Assembly: GCF_000972845.2 (NCBI RefSeq)
Contig: NC_040018.1
Location: 15,163,157 to 15,227,156, forward strand
From: Larimichthys crocea
Taxonomy: Eukaryota > Chordata > Actinopteri > Sciaenidae
DNA: 64,000 bases
Reading direction: 5' to 3'
Below the pieces are notes generated by a model. That model was not told the DNA's origin and did no database searches. It saw only the letters and a program-made list of their open reading frames with translations. Positions 35,726 to 48,093 of this stretch are shown here, piece by piece. How positions within the stretch are numbered: the first letter of the stretch is position 1; every line of letters starts with the position of its first letter. Both the position numbers and the translations under genes were made by a program.

Positions 35726-37942
35726 ATGGCGGACGACGAATTGGAGGCAATTAGGCGGCAAAGAATGGCGGAGCTGCAGGCAAAGCACGGGGTAAGGACC
35801 AGACGTGAGCTCGGAAACGTGTTTGCGGCTGCCTTAAAAGGAGACACCGAGAGAGCTAGTCAAGCTAAACCAGACACCACCAACACCACTACTACTTCAC
35901 TCATAGCTCAACTGTGAGAGCTGTGTTTAATGTAAATTAACTGCAATTAACAGCAGTAGTTAGCGAGATGAATCACGGTAATTACTAGCACCGTCTCCGT
36001 TAGCTTTGTGTCGATTAGACAGCGCACGCCCCTCTGACCATGACCCATGAAAATGAAAATACTTTAAGTGACTGTGGACAGATTCACAAATACACAGCAC
36101 ACTGTCTAGTTGAATATTCCCTAAATCTTTCTCTTGTTTCTTGTGAGGAGGATAGTGTCTTTACTACAACAACAGTATTATCTATTTAGAAACCCACGAT
36201 ATTGTGGCATCCTTTTATGACTAAAATGTGTTTTTTTTTTTTTAAAATCAGTGTTTCCTGAAATAGATTTCAAATCACTGCTGTCAGGTTAATTGCACAT
36301 AAACTGTGTGATCAGCAGAGCCTGATCGATTATGTGTGCTGGTGTTTTGGCTGATCAGCTTAAACTAGTACAGAGTATGTATGTTTGCACATAGTTAACA
36401 AGACACTGCAGTAATATGGTCCAAATATATAATTGAGGTCATCTGGAAACGGTGTCATATTTTGCACTCCAAGGAGTGATACATCTAATGAACTTGCAGA
36501 TGTGAAGTGGGTCAATGTTGGTCATATTATTATTATTTTTTAAAAAAAATGAATATACTAGTACATGAGAACAAAAGTATAGAGAAATTACTTTGTTCCA
36601 ACAGTGTTCATGTCTTGAACCTGTCAGACCTGGTCCTCATCATTAGTGTCTCACATATGCACCTTTGTCTGTTACTGGCGTACATATGTACAGTCTGCTC
36701 AAAAGATCTTTCGCCGAACATTTTAGTTTGAAACGTGATTTAAATCAAACTGATTTTTAAACCAAGAGAAGCATAGGGAAACTTGGTTTGATAGCTATTA
36801 AATTGTCTGAAGCCACGACAAAAGTTAAGGGAGTGTCGGCTGTTATAAAATCCTTTTCAGGTTATACATTTTCCATTTAGTTGAATGCAAAAACATATAT
36901 GTGATGTCTCTCACATATTCTTTCAGGATGGTTCGAACAATCAGCAAGGAGAGGAGGCCAAACAGAGGTAAGATGCAATAACTCTTGCACAAAGCATGCG
37001 AGTATAGTGATTACATTATTACTTGTATACAGTACAGTTACTCTGTTTTTCAAATAAATAGACTTTTAATGAAATAAAGTCTATGCACTGATTTATCCCT
37101 AAATTATTGTGAGACTATTACACAGTCACGATATATTTGAAAGTAAAGTTATAAACACTATTTATAATATTAAACCTCTCAGTGGAGCTGTAGGACCAAG
37201 TTATTGTTCTGATGGTTTGATAGTTTAATAAATGTATTTTCTTTTTACTACTCTCAGTCCTAGATCCAAACACTAGTTACATTGTTTTATTTGTTTTCAT
37301 TTACAGAGAAACAGATATGAGGAACTCTATATTGGCTCAAGTTCTCGACCAGTCTGCCAGAGCCAGATGTAAGTTTGCACTCGTATTTATTTTTAATCCT
37401 GTTGAAGGGAATCACCAGGCTCCCGTGTCTGAGGTTTGAAAAAAGACTTAACTACATTATTTACCTGTAACAACTATATTGTGTAATGAACAGTTTGTGA
37501 TATAGCTACACATACCACTCACATGTGAACACATAGTGGTAAAATCATTTTCTCTTTTCAGTGAGCAATCTTGCTCTGGTGAAGCCGGATAAGGCCAATG
37601 CAGTTGAAAACTATCTCATTCAAATGGCTCGTTTTGGAAAGTTAGCAGGAAAGGTAAGACATTTTACGTCGGGAGCAACAGTATTGTTGATATTCTTCTG
37701 CATTCCAGCCGTGCAATGAGTGGATTTTCTCTGTCAGATTTCAGAGTCAGGCTTGATCGAAATTCTCGAGAAAGTCAGTCAGCAAACGGACAAGAAGACA
37801 ACTGTCAAAGTACGTTCTGCTTAAATGTCACCTATGTTTGATTCATCATCAGTCATTTGTCCATCTTACATCAATTGTGCTCTGTGCTTGTCAGTTTAAC
37901 AGGCGGAGGGTGATGGACTCGGATGATGAGGATGATTACTAA
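35726..37942 (+). CDS. pdcd5: programmed cell death protein 5
   Basis: Exons 35726-35791, 36927-36967, 37307-37368, 37562-37653, 37738-37809 and 37895-37942 (TAA) encode 126 aa (human about 125). The N-terminus [18 protein letters not shown] and the core ([40 protein letters not shown]) match the PDCD5 helical core, a DNA-binding-like family conserved from archaea to animals. The C-terminus is basic then acidic ([15 protein letters not shown]). The protein moves to the nucleus in apoptosis and partners TIP60 and the CCT chaperonin (family knowledge). The segment after KHG ([14 protein letters not shown]) is the least conserved part. All introns are GT-AG and phase-consistent. The ATG follows gaacg within a CpG-rich leader. 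Confidence 0.96.
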
Positions 37943-39798
37943 CTCTAACCCGGAGCCCTGGAATGAGCCAAGAAATCAGGAGAGGATCTGCTTTACTGGG
38001 ACTCTAATAGCATCTTTGACTAGCTGAATCCTGGGATGCCACACTACCTTCTGTGTGTCCCTGGAAAGTATGTACCAAGAGGGAAGAACAACAAAGTGGA
38101 GCTGACATCATGGCATAAGTGGCGGGGAGTAGAATGCACACAGTGTCAAATAAGGTGTTATTTTACAAGTTTCTCCAAATGTGCACTGCTTGTGTTGTAT
38201 CCCTGATAGCTCATGGCACTGTTTGACTCCTCTACTCCCTCTCAGTAGTTACTCTTTTTTCATTATTTTCACCATGGTTGACTTCTTTTCTTTAATCACA
38301 AGAAGCTAGATAAAATGCAAAAATGTGCTGCTGCTGGTACATTTTATCTAGACTGTTCTGTGAATACAATGCATTGTTCTCTTTACAGGGTTGGCCTCCC
38401 ATTAGCTTTGGATGTTGCACTTCGATATTTTTCTTTGTTCACATGTATCTCAAAGGTTTACATAAAAAAAGCCTTAAATTCAAATGTTTTGTTTTTCTAG
38501 CGAAACATTTCTAAAATAATCAGTTATGATATGAATATGTGTGTAAACCTTTTGAAAAGGTTTTGGGTTTTTACACATATTGTGTTCTCTTGAGTTGTGG
38601 CACACAAATATTACAGCTGTGAGTCTGCTCAGCACAAGAACATGAAACTTTGCAGCATCATCAGTATCCTCATAACCATTTATAAAAAGTTTAATTACTT
38701 TGTTTCTTAATGGATGATTGAGAGTTTTTTTTTCTTTTTTTTTTTTTGAATCAACAATGTCATACTTTGGATTTTGTTTAAAGCAAGAGTTGCCAGATTC
38801 CCAAATGTATCCAACTACTTTTGAAATAAAAAGCATGAAGGTCAAACGTGATTTTTATTTCTAAGAAAGTCTTAATCAAGTCAGTCATCATATTGTAACA
38901 AATACTACAGTTTAGTCATACTTCCATTAACAGTTATAATCTAACTTTTGCAACCAGATGGAAGAGGAGAGACCTCTAATTCTACAAGAAAAGGAGAAGC
39001 TGGCACAACAGTTACTGTATCACCATTTATGGATGGAGATTTGTTTGTATTTTTTTTAACAAACAGTACCATAGTGTAAAAATTAATGTAATTAATCTAA
39101 CAAGTTTACTTAAGTAAAGTAAAAGTACAAAAGTATTACCCAAAACATACTAAGTATCAAAAGTAGACTCATGCAGGCAGTCATGTCTCCTGTCATTACT
39201 AAATTATTGGATTATTAATACTATTGCTCAAATACTATATGGTCAAGATACTGCTTGGTAGTTTTATGTGTATCAGTGCATGTATGGTCATCATATGTGT
39301 TTTAAATAACATGTATTTGGCTCTGAACTGGTAGTAATGAGTAGTATAGAGTGGGTAAACTAAAGTATAAATGTTATACTTCAGTTCAAGTTCACTGTGT
39401 ATCACACTGAATTTACTTGCACAGGTGTTACTGCAGCTTTCAATATATTATGTATCAATGTATAATATATATAGATATAGATATAGATATTAAAATCCAT
39501 CTAAATTTCTTACAGACTATGGTCATGTGGGATGGTCCATGTCCTTGCCCCATTTCGCACGACCGTGGTCAGATGATCTCTCATTGGCTGTTCCGACCGC
39601 TTAATCCAAACATCTTGGCTCTGATTGGCGGTTGCCTTGGCCACATGTTCAACCCCAGCCAATGGAGAGAGAGCTTGAGGAAACGCTATAGTAAGGTTGG
39701 CTACAGTTAGCCGAAGTGTAAGCGCTAAACGCGACAGGAGCGTGTAGGTGTGTGTGTTTTGGACACTCGGGGAGAGTTTAACAAAGAGTGAGGATAGT
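37943..39798 (+). other. pdcd5 3' UTR and mvd upstream region
   Basis: The first part is the likely pdcd5 3' UTR. AATAAA at 38825-38830 is a candidate end, about 0.9 kb after the stop. A poly-T run lies at 38739-38748. From about 39500 the sequence becomes the mvd promoter. Open frames in between have no recognisable product. Confidence 0.5.
39583..39663. promoter_or_regulatory. three CCAAT (NF-Y-type) boxes before mvd
   Basis: ATTGG at 39583-39587 (in tcattggctg) and 39624-39628 (in ctgattggcg), and CCAAT at 39659-39663 (in agccaatgga), spaced 41 and 35 bases apart and 136-216 bases before the mvd ATG. NF-Y sites commonly cooperate with SREBP in mevalonate-pathway promoters. A weak SRE-like word, gtgggatggt, is at 39527-39536. 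Factor binding is inferred, the motifs are seen. Confidence 0.5.
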
Positions 39799-42700
39799 AT
39801 GGACAAGCCGAACATAGTGACATGCACCGCCCCTGTGAATATAGCTGTCATAAAATACTGTAAGTATTACCGAAACGTGTGTTTTAGGACTCAAAGAAAG
39901 CTAAATCCTGTCAAATCGTCAGTACGTGTGTGTGGTGATTTGTGTTTCTCTGAATACTGTGTCGAGCATGTTCATAATGTTTGGTTGTATTAAAGTGATG
40001 ACACCTCACTTTGTGTTACTTTTCAGGGGGGAAGAGAGATGAAGAGTTAATTCTGCCCATTAACTCGTCTTTGAGCGTCACACTGCATCAAGAGCAGGTA
40101 TTAAAGTAAACAGCATTTCCATCATCAGTCACACTGTGAATCGTGTGTCTGCTTTCCTTATGTGTTGTTGCTTCTGTCCAGAGCTGCTACAGGGAGCTAA
40201 AGCTGTGTTTCCCTGCCATCATATAAAAGACAACATGAATAAAAATGTAGAGAGAAACTGATTCAGATGTGCATGTCATAGTATGTTTGCTGTTGTATTG
40301 TGCCTGCATGTTGGGTAACATAAATGTTATATATATATATATATATATCTGCTTTGTCTTCCTTTTTGTTAAGCTGAAAACAACCACGACAGTTGCAACC
40401 AGCAGATCATTTCAGGAAGATCGAATATGGCTCAATGGCAAAGAGGAGGACATAACCCATCCGAGACTACAGTCCTGTCTGAGAGAAAGTGAGTCCTGTC
40501 TGTTTTATTTTTCCCCTCTCCGTAAGCACAATGAGGACCTACCAACGGCTACAAGAACAGCAACATCCCTTTCTACCTTTTAAAAAACTTGTAAAAACCT
40601 TTAACGAGACTGCTTCCCTGCCTAACAAAACTAACAACTACTCTGTGCTCCTTTACACCTTTCTCAGCTTATGTCCTCCTCTGTAAGTCGCTTTGGATAA
40701 AAGCGTCTGCTAAATGCAATGTAATGTAATGTAATCTAATAATGTAAGGTCAATAACTAGTAGGAGTGCAGGACACTATGACATTTTTCTGTTTTTCTGT
40801 ATTCAGTTCGACGCTTAGCAAGGAAGAGACGTGGTGATGGGGACCCCAGTGTGGATTCAACTGGTCTGTCTCACAAAGTCCACATCTGCTCTGTTAACAA
40901 CTTCCCGACTGCTGCTGGCCTCGCCTCCTCAGCTGCTGGATTCGCTTGTCTAGGTGTGTATGCTCTGTATGAGTGCATAGCCAGATGACACTAGTGACAC
41001 AAAAGTATTGCTTTTTAGTTTAAACTATATTATATTGCTTGTGTGTGCCACTATGCAACATCTATCTCATATCTGACACTTTGACACCCACTCTACTCTT
41101 ACTCCCACTCACATCCCTGTGTTACAGTGTACACTCTGGCCCGGGTGTTTGGCGTAGAAGGGGAGTTGTCTGGGATTGCTCGGCAGGGCTCGGGCAGCGC
41201 ATGCCGGAGTATGTATGGAGGGTTTGTTCAGTGGATAATGGGAAAGAAAGATGATGGCAAAGACAGCCTGGCCCAACAGGTGGAGCCAGAGACTCACTGG
41301 CCTGAGCTCAGAATCCTCGTACTAGTGGTAAGTCAGTTTGTGTGTGTTTGAAAGACCGAAAGTGACAAAATGAAAGCGAAAAAATAATGCAGTTCTTTAA
41401 TGTCTTGTCATATCTGTACTCTATTGTAAGAGTCATGTACTTAATTATCTTAATTGTCTATTAATGACAATGAGTCATGTACTTAATTATCTTAATTGTC
41501 TATTAATGACAATTTCTTGTGTTGCATGCACAGGGAACATCATTTATTTTCAATTAAGTGTGATATAAAATGCACACTTTAATTTAAAATAGTAAAAGTT
41601 ATATCACACATTAATGATGCCCTTTGTGACAGGCCAGTGCTGAGAGGAAGCCAGTGGGGAGCACCTCTGGGATGCAGACCAGTGTACAGACAAGCTCTCT
41701 CTTAAAGGTACTTCAAACTTTCATTAATTTATGTACTAACATTTCTGTCAATACTGTTACAAGTGGAGATTATGTACATTTACACTGCATTTAAAGCTAA
41801 GCTATATTTACTCAAAGGAGGGTCTATGTCTCTCTTGTGTTTGTGTGTGTAGCATCGGGCTGAGTCTGTCGTTCCAGGCCGGATGGTAGAGATGATTGAA
41901 GCAGTGCAAAGAAAGGACTTTGCTGCATTCGCTGAACTAACTATGAAGGACAGTAACCAATTCCATGCCACCTGCCTTGACACATACCCTCCCATCTTTT
42001 ACCTCAACAGTGTGTCTCAACAGGTTATTAGTTTGGTGCATCGGTATAACAGACACTACGGGGAGACGAGGGTGAGGAACTTTACTCTTCTGTTTCTGAG
42101 GAAGAGCAGAGAAATAAATATTTAGCTGCCGTCTTGTTATAGTGTGTTAACCCAGTGTTCTGTTAATCAAGATATGTATTTACTTTTTTAAAATAAAATA
42201 TTTACAAGTGGATTATTACGCAACAATAGTAACTTTGTTAGAGAATGGATTAGGGTAACTTAAGCCTTGTCATTTTTCTTGTGTTAGACATCTGCCTCAG
42301 TTCATGCAACTGAATTTCTGAAATGGTGTAATGAAGATGTGAAACTTGTGGAGTGGTTTTCAAACTGAAAAACTCCCTCTCTTAATATGACTGTCACATC
42401 TGTTTGCTCTTCTTTTAGGTGGCCTACACATTTGATGCAGGACCCAACGCTGTAATCTTCACTTTACAGCAGCATGTTCCTGAGTTTGTTCAGGTGGTTC
42501 AACATTTCTTCCCCCCAGAGACCAACGGAGGACAGTGAGTTAGAGACAGTTATCAGACTTACTTAGGTTTAAGTAAAAATACTGCTTAACTAATTAATTT
42601 ATCTAAAAATATCATTTATATACATGAATACACAATGACAGATGGGTGTATTTTGGCTACAAATGAGCTGTTTATACAGTTGTTGAAGGTGTGTGTTCTC

Positions 42701-43296
42701 TAAGTCATTGAAAGTTTTTTCTCTGCAGGTTTTTTAAAGGTCTTCCAGTCAACCATGCTGCTCTCTCTGAGGAACTTAAACAGGCTATTGGTCTAGAGCC
42801 TATGCCAAAAGGAATAAGCTACATTATTAGTACCAAGGTACACAAATATGTTTCTATTCATGATTTATATTTGTTGGTGCATTTATCTTAAGGCTACAGG
42901 AGTTAAAAATATGTGACTGTGTGAATTGTCTGATTGTGAGTTTTGTTTGTCCACATTTCCTTTTAACATTCCCTTACACAACATGCTGTTGCAGTACTGC
43001 AGTTGAAATGTGTGGCATATATTGTGATATACATTAGTTCCTCTGCTTTACGGATTTAGCACTAGAGTTAATCCACTATTTGACTTTTGAGTGTTTAACA
43101 AGCCTTTTTAACACGGCTTTTAGGTTTACATTTTTAGATTAGAACAAACATTGCACTTACATATTTCTTTTCTTGTAAAACTCAATGCCATGATCTTTTC
43201 TCGTTTGTGTTCAAGGCTGGACCGGGCCCTTGTGTTGTGGAGGATCCCACTCTGCATCTACTTGGATCTACTGGGTTGCCGAAGAACACTGTGTGA
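39799..43296 (+). CDS. mvd: diphosphomevalonate decarboxylase
   Basis: Exons 39799-39859, 40027-40097, 40374-40488, 40807-40953, 41128-41327, 41633-41707, 41853-42071, 42419-42534, 42729-42837 and 43216-43296 (TGA) encode 397 aa (human 400). The enzyme uses ATP to convert mevalonate 5-diphosphate to isopentenyl diphosphate, CO2, ADP and phosphate. It belongs to the GHMP kinase superfamily. Seen: the N-terminus [20 protein letters not shown], the ATP-binding loop [15 protein letters not shown] (113-127), the substrate loop [10 protein letters not shown] (150-159), [14 protein letters not shown], and the catalytic Asp in YTFDAGPNA (D302). Exon 3 ends 12-13 bases before a repeat-derived insertion in intron 3. 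All splice sites are GT-AG with consistent phase, and no catalytic residue is missing. Confidence 0.96.
40328..40349. repeat. (AT)n microsatellite in mvd intron 2
   Basis: Eleven AT units about 25 bp before the exon 3 acceptor, in the place where a polypyrimidine tract would normally begin. A pyrimidine-rich stretch (ctgctttgtcttcctttttg) follows and should serve. Confidence 0.85.
40500..40745 (+). mobile_element. interspersed repeat in mvd intron 3 (non-LTR-like 3' end)
   Basis: Ends in 'aagtcgctttggataaaagc', 'gtctgctaaatg' and (caatgtaatgtaatgtaat), a 3' end very common among fish dispersed repeats. The same end occurs at 59000-59036. The body carries no long frame. It starts immediately after the exon 3 donor. 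Confidence 0.65.
41430..41513. repeat. exact 42-bp tandem duplication in mvd intron 5
   Basis: Units 41430-41471 and 41472-41513 are identical (gagtcatgtacttaattatc ... ctattaatgacaat). With no mismatch visible, the duplication should be recent. Confidence 0.95.
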
Positions 43297-44412
43297 TACC
43301 CTGCAGCTTTAGACGGACAAAGCTCCACTGAGAAAGAATAAAGCCAGTTCAACAAGAGATCATTTACATTAGTAATGTGTAGGTTTTTACAAATGACGGT
43401 GACTTGAGACACTGCTGTGGTTGCTAATATCTCTTCCTTTAATTATCAAACTGTTCTGGAGTGTCTTTCATCTTTTTGTTACTCTCTGTTCTTGTTTAGC
43501 TCTTTGTATTTCTTGGTATCTACGGGTAGATACTGTTTTAGAGGAATTTGACTAGCAGCTAGAATTGCTTAAGGGTAATGTCATGTCATTGAGCAATGCA
43601 CTGAACCATGAATACAGTTCACTGCTGCAGCTGGCCTATCTGAGCTTGGTTTTCACTTTATGTAAGTATTCGTGTGTTTAAGAAAGGCATTATAAGTTGA
43701 TCAATTTAATTGTGTTTTCATTGTCATCTTATGAAAATATAATTTCAGACCTACAGTACGTACTTAATTTATGTCAATTTTGTTCTGTGACATTAAATAA
43801 AATATATTTTAGTCACATTTGAGTCTTTCTTTTGTGCAAAATTAAATGCAGGTACACTGTGAAGTTATGCATTAGAAGCTAGAAGATAGATGCGTTATGA
43901 ATTAGATAATTGAAAGGTGAATGAGTCCAAGGTGAGTGTTATTTCCCCAAGGTGTCACCTTAAGGCAGTTGGCAGGTAGGATGTCTTTCAGATGAGTTTG
44001 TTTTGTTCACTGGTTTACTATGCCAGAACATTGCAGCAAGAAAAATGCAACAAACATCTTGCTGAAGTAGATTCTGTCTTTTCATGTAATAAAACTAATT
44101 TCCAGTCCAGTCACGTCAAGATGTTTTCTTTACGGACAATTAGCAAGTTATGCATATGAAATTCATGGACTGCACCTGCTTGTTTTTTTCTTTAAGTTAC
44201 CTGTCTGGTGAGTTTGATTGGTTAGTCCCTCCCCTCCTATTGTAGTCCTCTACATTTACCGGAAATTACGACTGAGTCAGCCCAGCCTCCGAGCCTACAC
44301 ACCTCACATTTTGTAAATACCTTTGCTTCCTTGTAGAAGAAGTTAAAGTAAAGTAGTGAGTCGTACTCGGAGAATCACAGCCGTCTGCAGAGGGTTTGTT
44401 CCGGTAAAAGCG
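43297..44412. other. mvd 3' UTR and cyba upstream region
   Basis: mvd poly(A) signal candidates are AATAAA at 43337-43342 and 43796-43801. From about 44210 the cyba promoter is expected: an inverted CCAAT (attgg, 44217-44221), an ETS/PU.1-like ccggaaat at 44259-44266 and an AP-1-like tgagtca at 44273-44279. PU.1-type control would suit a phagocyte oxidase gene, but this is inference. Confidence 0.45.
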
Positions 44413-46088
44413 ATGGGGAAAATAGAGTGGGCGATGTGGGCCAATGAACAGGCTCTGGCTTCGGGACTCAGTGAGTTTGTATAAAAAGTTTTTTTTTTAA
44501 AGATTAAAATAGTTAAAAATTTCATACAAATTAATGTTTTCATGAGCGGTTTAGTCGAAATTCATTTTAGCAGGTACCAATGTGTTGCTTCAGTAAATTC
44601 TACTAATTGATTTTTTATTAAAGCAAACATTAAATCATTTCAGTCAACTCATCATCCTTCCATTCAAGCCTGCTTTGATAATAAATAAACCATGAATAAT
44701 AAATAAGAAAGAAACTCCATTTCAGTATCAGGTGGATGTAGAGTTTTTCTGGGGATTTCTGCTTGACTGGAGTCACGGAAATCATTTTGGTTATTTTAAG
44801 TTTTAATTTAATCTTGTTTTCTTGTTTCAGTTCTCCTTACTGGAGGTATTGTAGGTGTGGCTGGACAGTTCAGAGGCTGGCAATTTGCAGCTTATGCAGT
44901 GTATCCTTTGCTACATGTTGGAAATATTTTTTATCTATTATTCTATCTGTGTTTTCTTATCATATTCTGCATGTATTCTCCTTTTATATCTGAAACAATA
45001 AGTCCATCCATCATTTTCTTGCAGCTCAGGATCACAGACGTTCATTTAAATTAGCTTTGAATGTCCTCTCATAGTTATTATGTCACTTAGTGAAGCTTTT
45101 AAGATGAAACAGCCTTGACAGATAATCAGTGCTGCTGGGGTGTTTGTGTGTCTACTTGAGTATCCCAGAAGCAAGAGATCCAAGGGCACAAGTGTAGAGA
45201 GAACGTAAGTAAAGTCATTTTCTTATAATTTATTTATTATTGTTTTGCAACATGTAGGTTGTATTTTAATGGACATGTTCTGTGATCATGTCCAAAGCTC
45301 ACTCCTGTATCTTGTTTTCCCTTTAGGGGCCAGTACTGTTTCACTGTGTGTGTAAAAGCATTCGGGCCACTGACAAGGAACTACTATGTCAGAGCATTTT
45401 TACATGCTGCGTGAGTTTGTTATATCATCGACTCTCCTTTGCTAGACAGCATTCCTCTTATTCCCAGCCAGTCTTTCTAACAAAACACTTGTCGTTTTAA
45501 CCTTTTGTCCTCAAAATATTTCTCTATTTCTCTTAGAATCTGTGTACCTGGAGGTTTTATGCTTGCTACTGTCCTCGGATGTGTCTGCCTCGGGATTGCC
45601 AGCCTCATCTACCTTGTGGTAAGTCAGTAATTTTTTTTAGCATATTAAACTACCATTGTAGCAGATTAAATCATGTCAACTTTGATAAAGTTATTAGATG
45701 AAGCAGGAAGTGGCAAGTTGATGGAAACAAGGAAATGGCAATAAGGAAGAGATTGTTTCATTACTGGTACCTGTGTTGCGACATGACCCTGCAGTTATGA
45801 AATCTGAGTGTGTGTGTATTGTGTGGGCGTAGCCTGACCTGGTCATACACTTTCTAACTATTACTGACTTGTATTCTTTGACATATTCTTGCTTTCTAGG
45901 CAGCTATCCGAGGTGAACACTGGGAGCCAATTCTTCCAAGGAAGGAGGTCCGAAAGCCAGTTACAGAGAGCATTAAAAATCCTCCTCAGAATCCACCACC
46001 AAGACCTCCTGCAGAGATGCGTAGGAAACGGGTAGATGACCTGGAGGGAGCAGCCTATGACAACCCCATCTCTGTCACTGACGATTAA
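44413..46088 (+). CDS. cyba: cytochrome b-245 light chain (p22phox)
   Basis: Exons 44413-44470, 44831-44900, 45130-45204, 45327-45410, 45537-45618 and 45900-46088 (TAA) encode 185 aa (human 195). p22phox pairs with NOX2 (and NOX1, 3, 4) in the membrane to form flavocytochrome b558 and recruits p47phox. Seen: the near-invariant start MGKIEWAMWANEQALASG, hydrophobic segments at about 17-30, 37-55 and 91-126, the motif RNYYVRAFLHAA with His94, and the cytoplasmic proline-rich SH3 target NPPQNPPPRPP (150-160). The C-terminus ends VTDD. The tail differs from mammals, being shorter with EGAAYDNP. Exon 2 must use the second of two overlapping GT donors (44901) to give AYAVAAGVFVC. AATAAA at 46518-46523 is the likely poly(A) signal. 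Confidence 0.96.
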
Positions 46089-48093
46089 CCAGTGCCAGTG
46101 CCCTATCCTCTGTGTCCCTTCTTTTCTCTGCCTGAGATCTTGAGATCTACAAATCTATTAAAACCAGATGTCACCAGATTTGTTATTCTGGACAAATGAA
46201 TAGTTTAGAAGTTTAGTGAAGCTAGTGATTGGACTGCATGTTGGGTCCACACTTTAATACCACATCCAGCAGTGAAATGTCTTGAAGGCTGTTTCTTAGC
46301 ATGAACAGAGATTACAAAGAAGAAGAAGTGATTGTCATATTTTACTTATGAACAAAAAATGCAGTGTGGAAAAAAATGTACATGCTATAGCTGCTAAGTG
46401 GAACCAGATACAGACAATGCAGGACTACATAGCATTGTTTGCTAGGATTAAATTGACATTGGCACATATGTATGTGACTGATATTAGCCCTTTTGCTCTG
46501 TACTTTGTTGTCTTGTAAATAAATCCTGTGTGCCCTGAATCATGATCTGTCTTATGATGACATATTTTAAGAAATGACATTTGGAACTTCCTTCTTTCAC
46601 AAAACACACTGAATTTCAATACATGAGAATTTCCCTTTTTTTTCTGTGTCACATTGCCAACCTTTGTTCACCTAAGATGGAAAAAATGTAACATTAGTAT
46701 GTCTGATGAAATTGCTGGTTGTAAGACAAGTTCTGCAAGGTGCTTTAATTTCTTTTATCATGTCTTAAGGTTCTATTTTTGTTTGACACAGTTGACCTGT
46801 TAAGCATCTGCAGTCTGTGTGGAAACCACAGAGGTACAATGATACTTCCTCATTTTGTTTTTAGGGCTTAAATGCACCAGCATTCCTCAGTACTTAATGG
46901 ATCAACAACACTATTATTATTACACACAATGCCTCTTATGAATACTTTGTTTAATAATAACACACCAAGGTGTAAGTTATTATTAAATAATTATAAGTGA
47001 GTGTATTTTCTAGGCTATAGTGCTGAACTCAAACCAAATGTTATCAAAAACAGGTTAATGCTGCCACCCCCTGCCGCATGAGAGAAGTACAAATGGACCT
47101 TATCGATATGGAGCAGGGCATGTTGTGTTAGAGTTTTAGGCAAAGTGAGGCAAAACAAGTTTATACAACACACAATCCATACTTTTACAAAACTACAAAC
47201 TAAACTACAAAATTTCACTTTAAAATAAATGCCAAACAATATAGTTTAATACCAATTTCAATGAGATACAATATCAAAATGTATCAAATAAATAGTCTAT
47301 TTAGAATGACTTTAAAACAATAACACTAATGTATTAACAATAATACTAATGTAAGATGTAGATCAACCAGATGGCCTAAATGCAATTGTGATAGCCCTAA
47401 AACCTTTTTAAAGATCGACAAAGCTGATCGCTTCTTGTTCTTGTTCTTCTTGTTCTTCTTGTTTTTGGTCTCTCTCTTTTGTATATTGTTTGGCAAGGGT
47501 GGAACCACTGTTTAAAATACATAGTTCCTATATGTCAGGACTGTGAATGCTGTTGTCGTTGTGGAATTACTTAGCCTATACTTCCTGTTATTATTTGCTT
47601 ATGGCATGTTTTCACCATTCATTGTCATTTACAATGTTTTGTCTTTGTATGTAGCTTTGATTGTGTATTTCCTGCTCTGCATATTGAATGTCAACTCTTC
47701 ACCCTCTAATGCTCTGCTTTGCTGCTTTATGTGCCACTTGTCTTGTCTCCTGTTCTCATTCTGTACATTGTCTGTTTTATTGGTATAAAGTAATATTTAG
47801 AAAACAGTTTAGACAAAATTGGACAACTCTCGAATATTTAAGGTGTTGTTGATCAATCTGAATGGACCCGATAAAAATAAAGTACGCCCCCTATAAGGAA
47901 CGAACGGTGCAATTCTTCATCCATCCTGCGGGCGGCAGTGAAAGCACTCAGAAGCGTCGAAACACTTCGAAGAAGAAGAAAAAGAAACCAATTGAATTGA
48001 CCCTCATTGCATTGGTTTGTTTTGCCTGTCAGCCACCTACAAGCTGTTTTAATCGCGAATATTGAAGTGTATGTGTCCCACTAGCAGCGGACA
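46089..48093. other. cyba 3' UTR and intergenic DNA before tcf25
   Basis: Likely cyba 3' UTR to about 46540. The remainder is AT-rich. A pyrimidine run of 'cttgttctt' units is at 47430-47462. Just before tcf25 (47880-48093) G+C rises, consistent with a TATA-less promoter. A 'tataag' word occurs at 47893-47898 but is too far from the ATG to judge. Confidence 0.5.

Noticed and set aside
39510..39851. 113-codon minus-strand frame over the mvd promoter and exon 1
   Set aside because: It is antisense to the mvd start, with no motif. It is explained by local GC-rich composition.
45121..45130. Alternative cyba exon 3 start after ttgacag (45121)
   Set aside because: With the donor at 44901 it would give an immediate stop. 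The start at 45130 restores the conserved AAGVFVCLLEYP reading.
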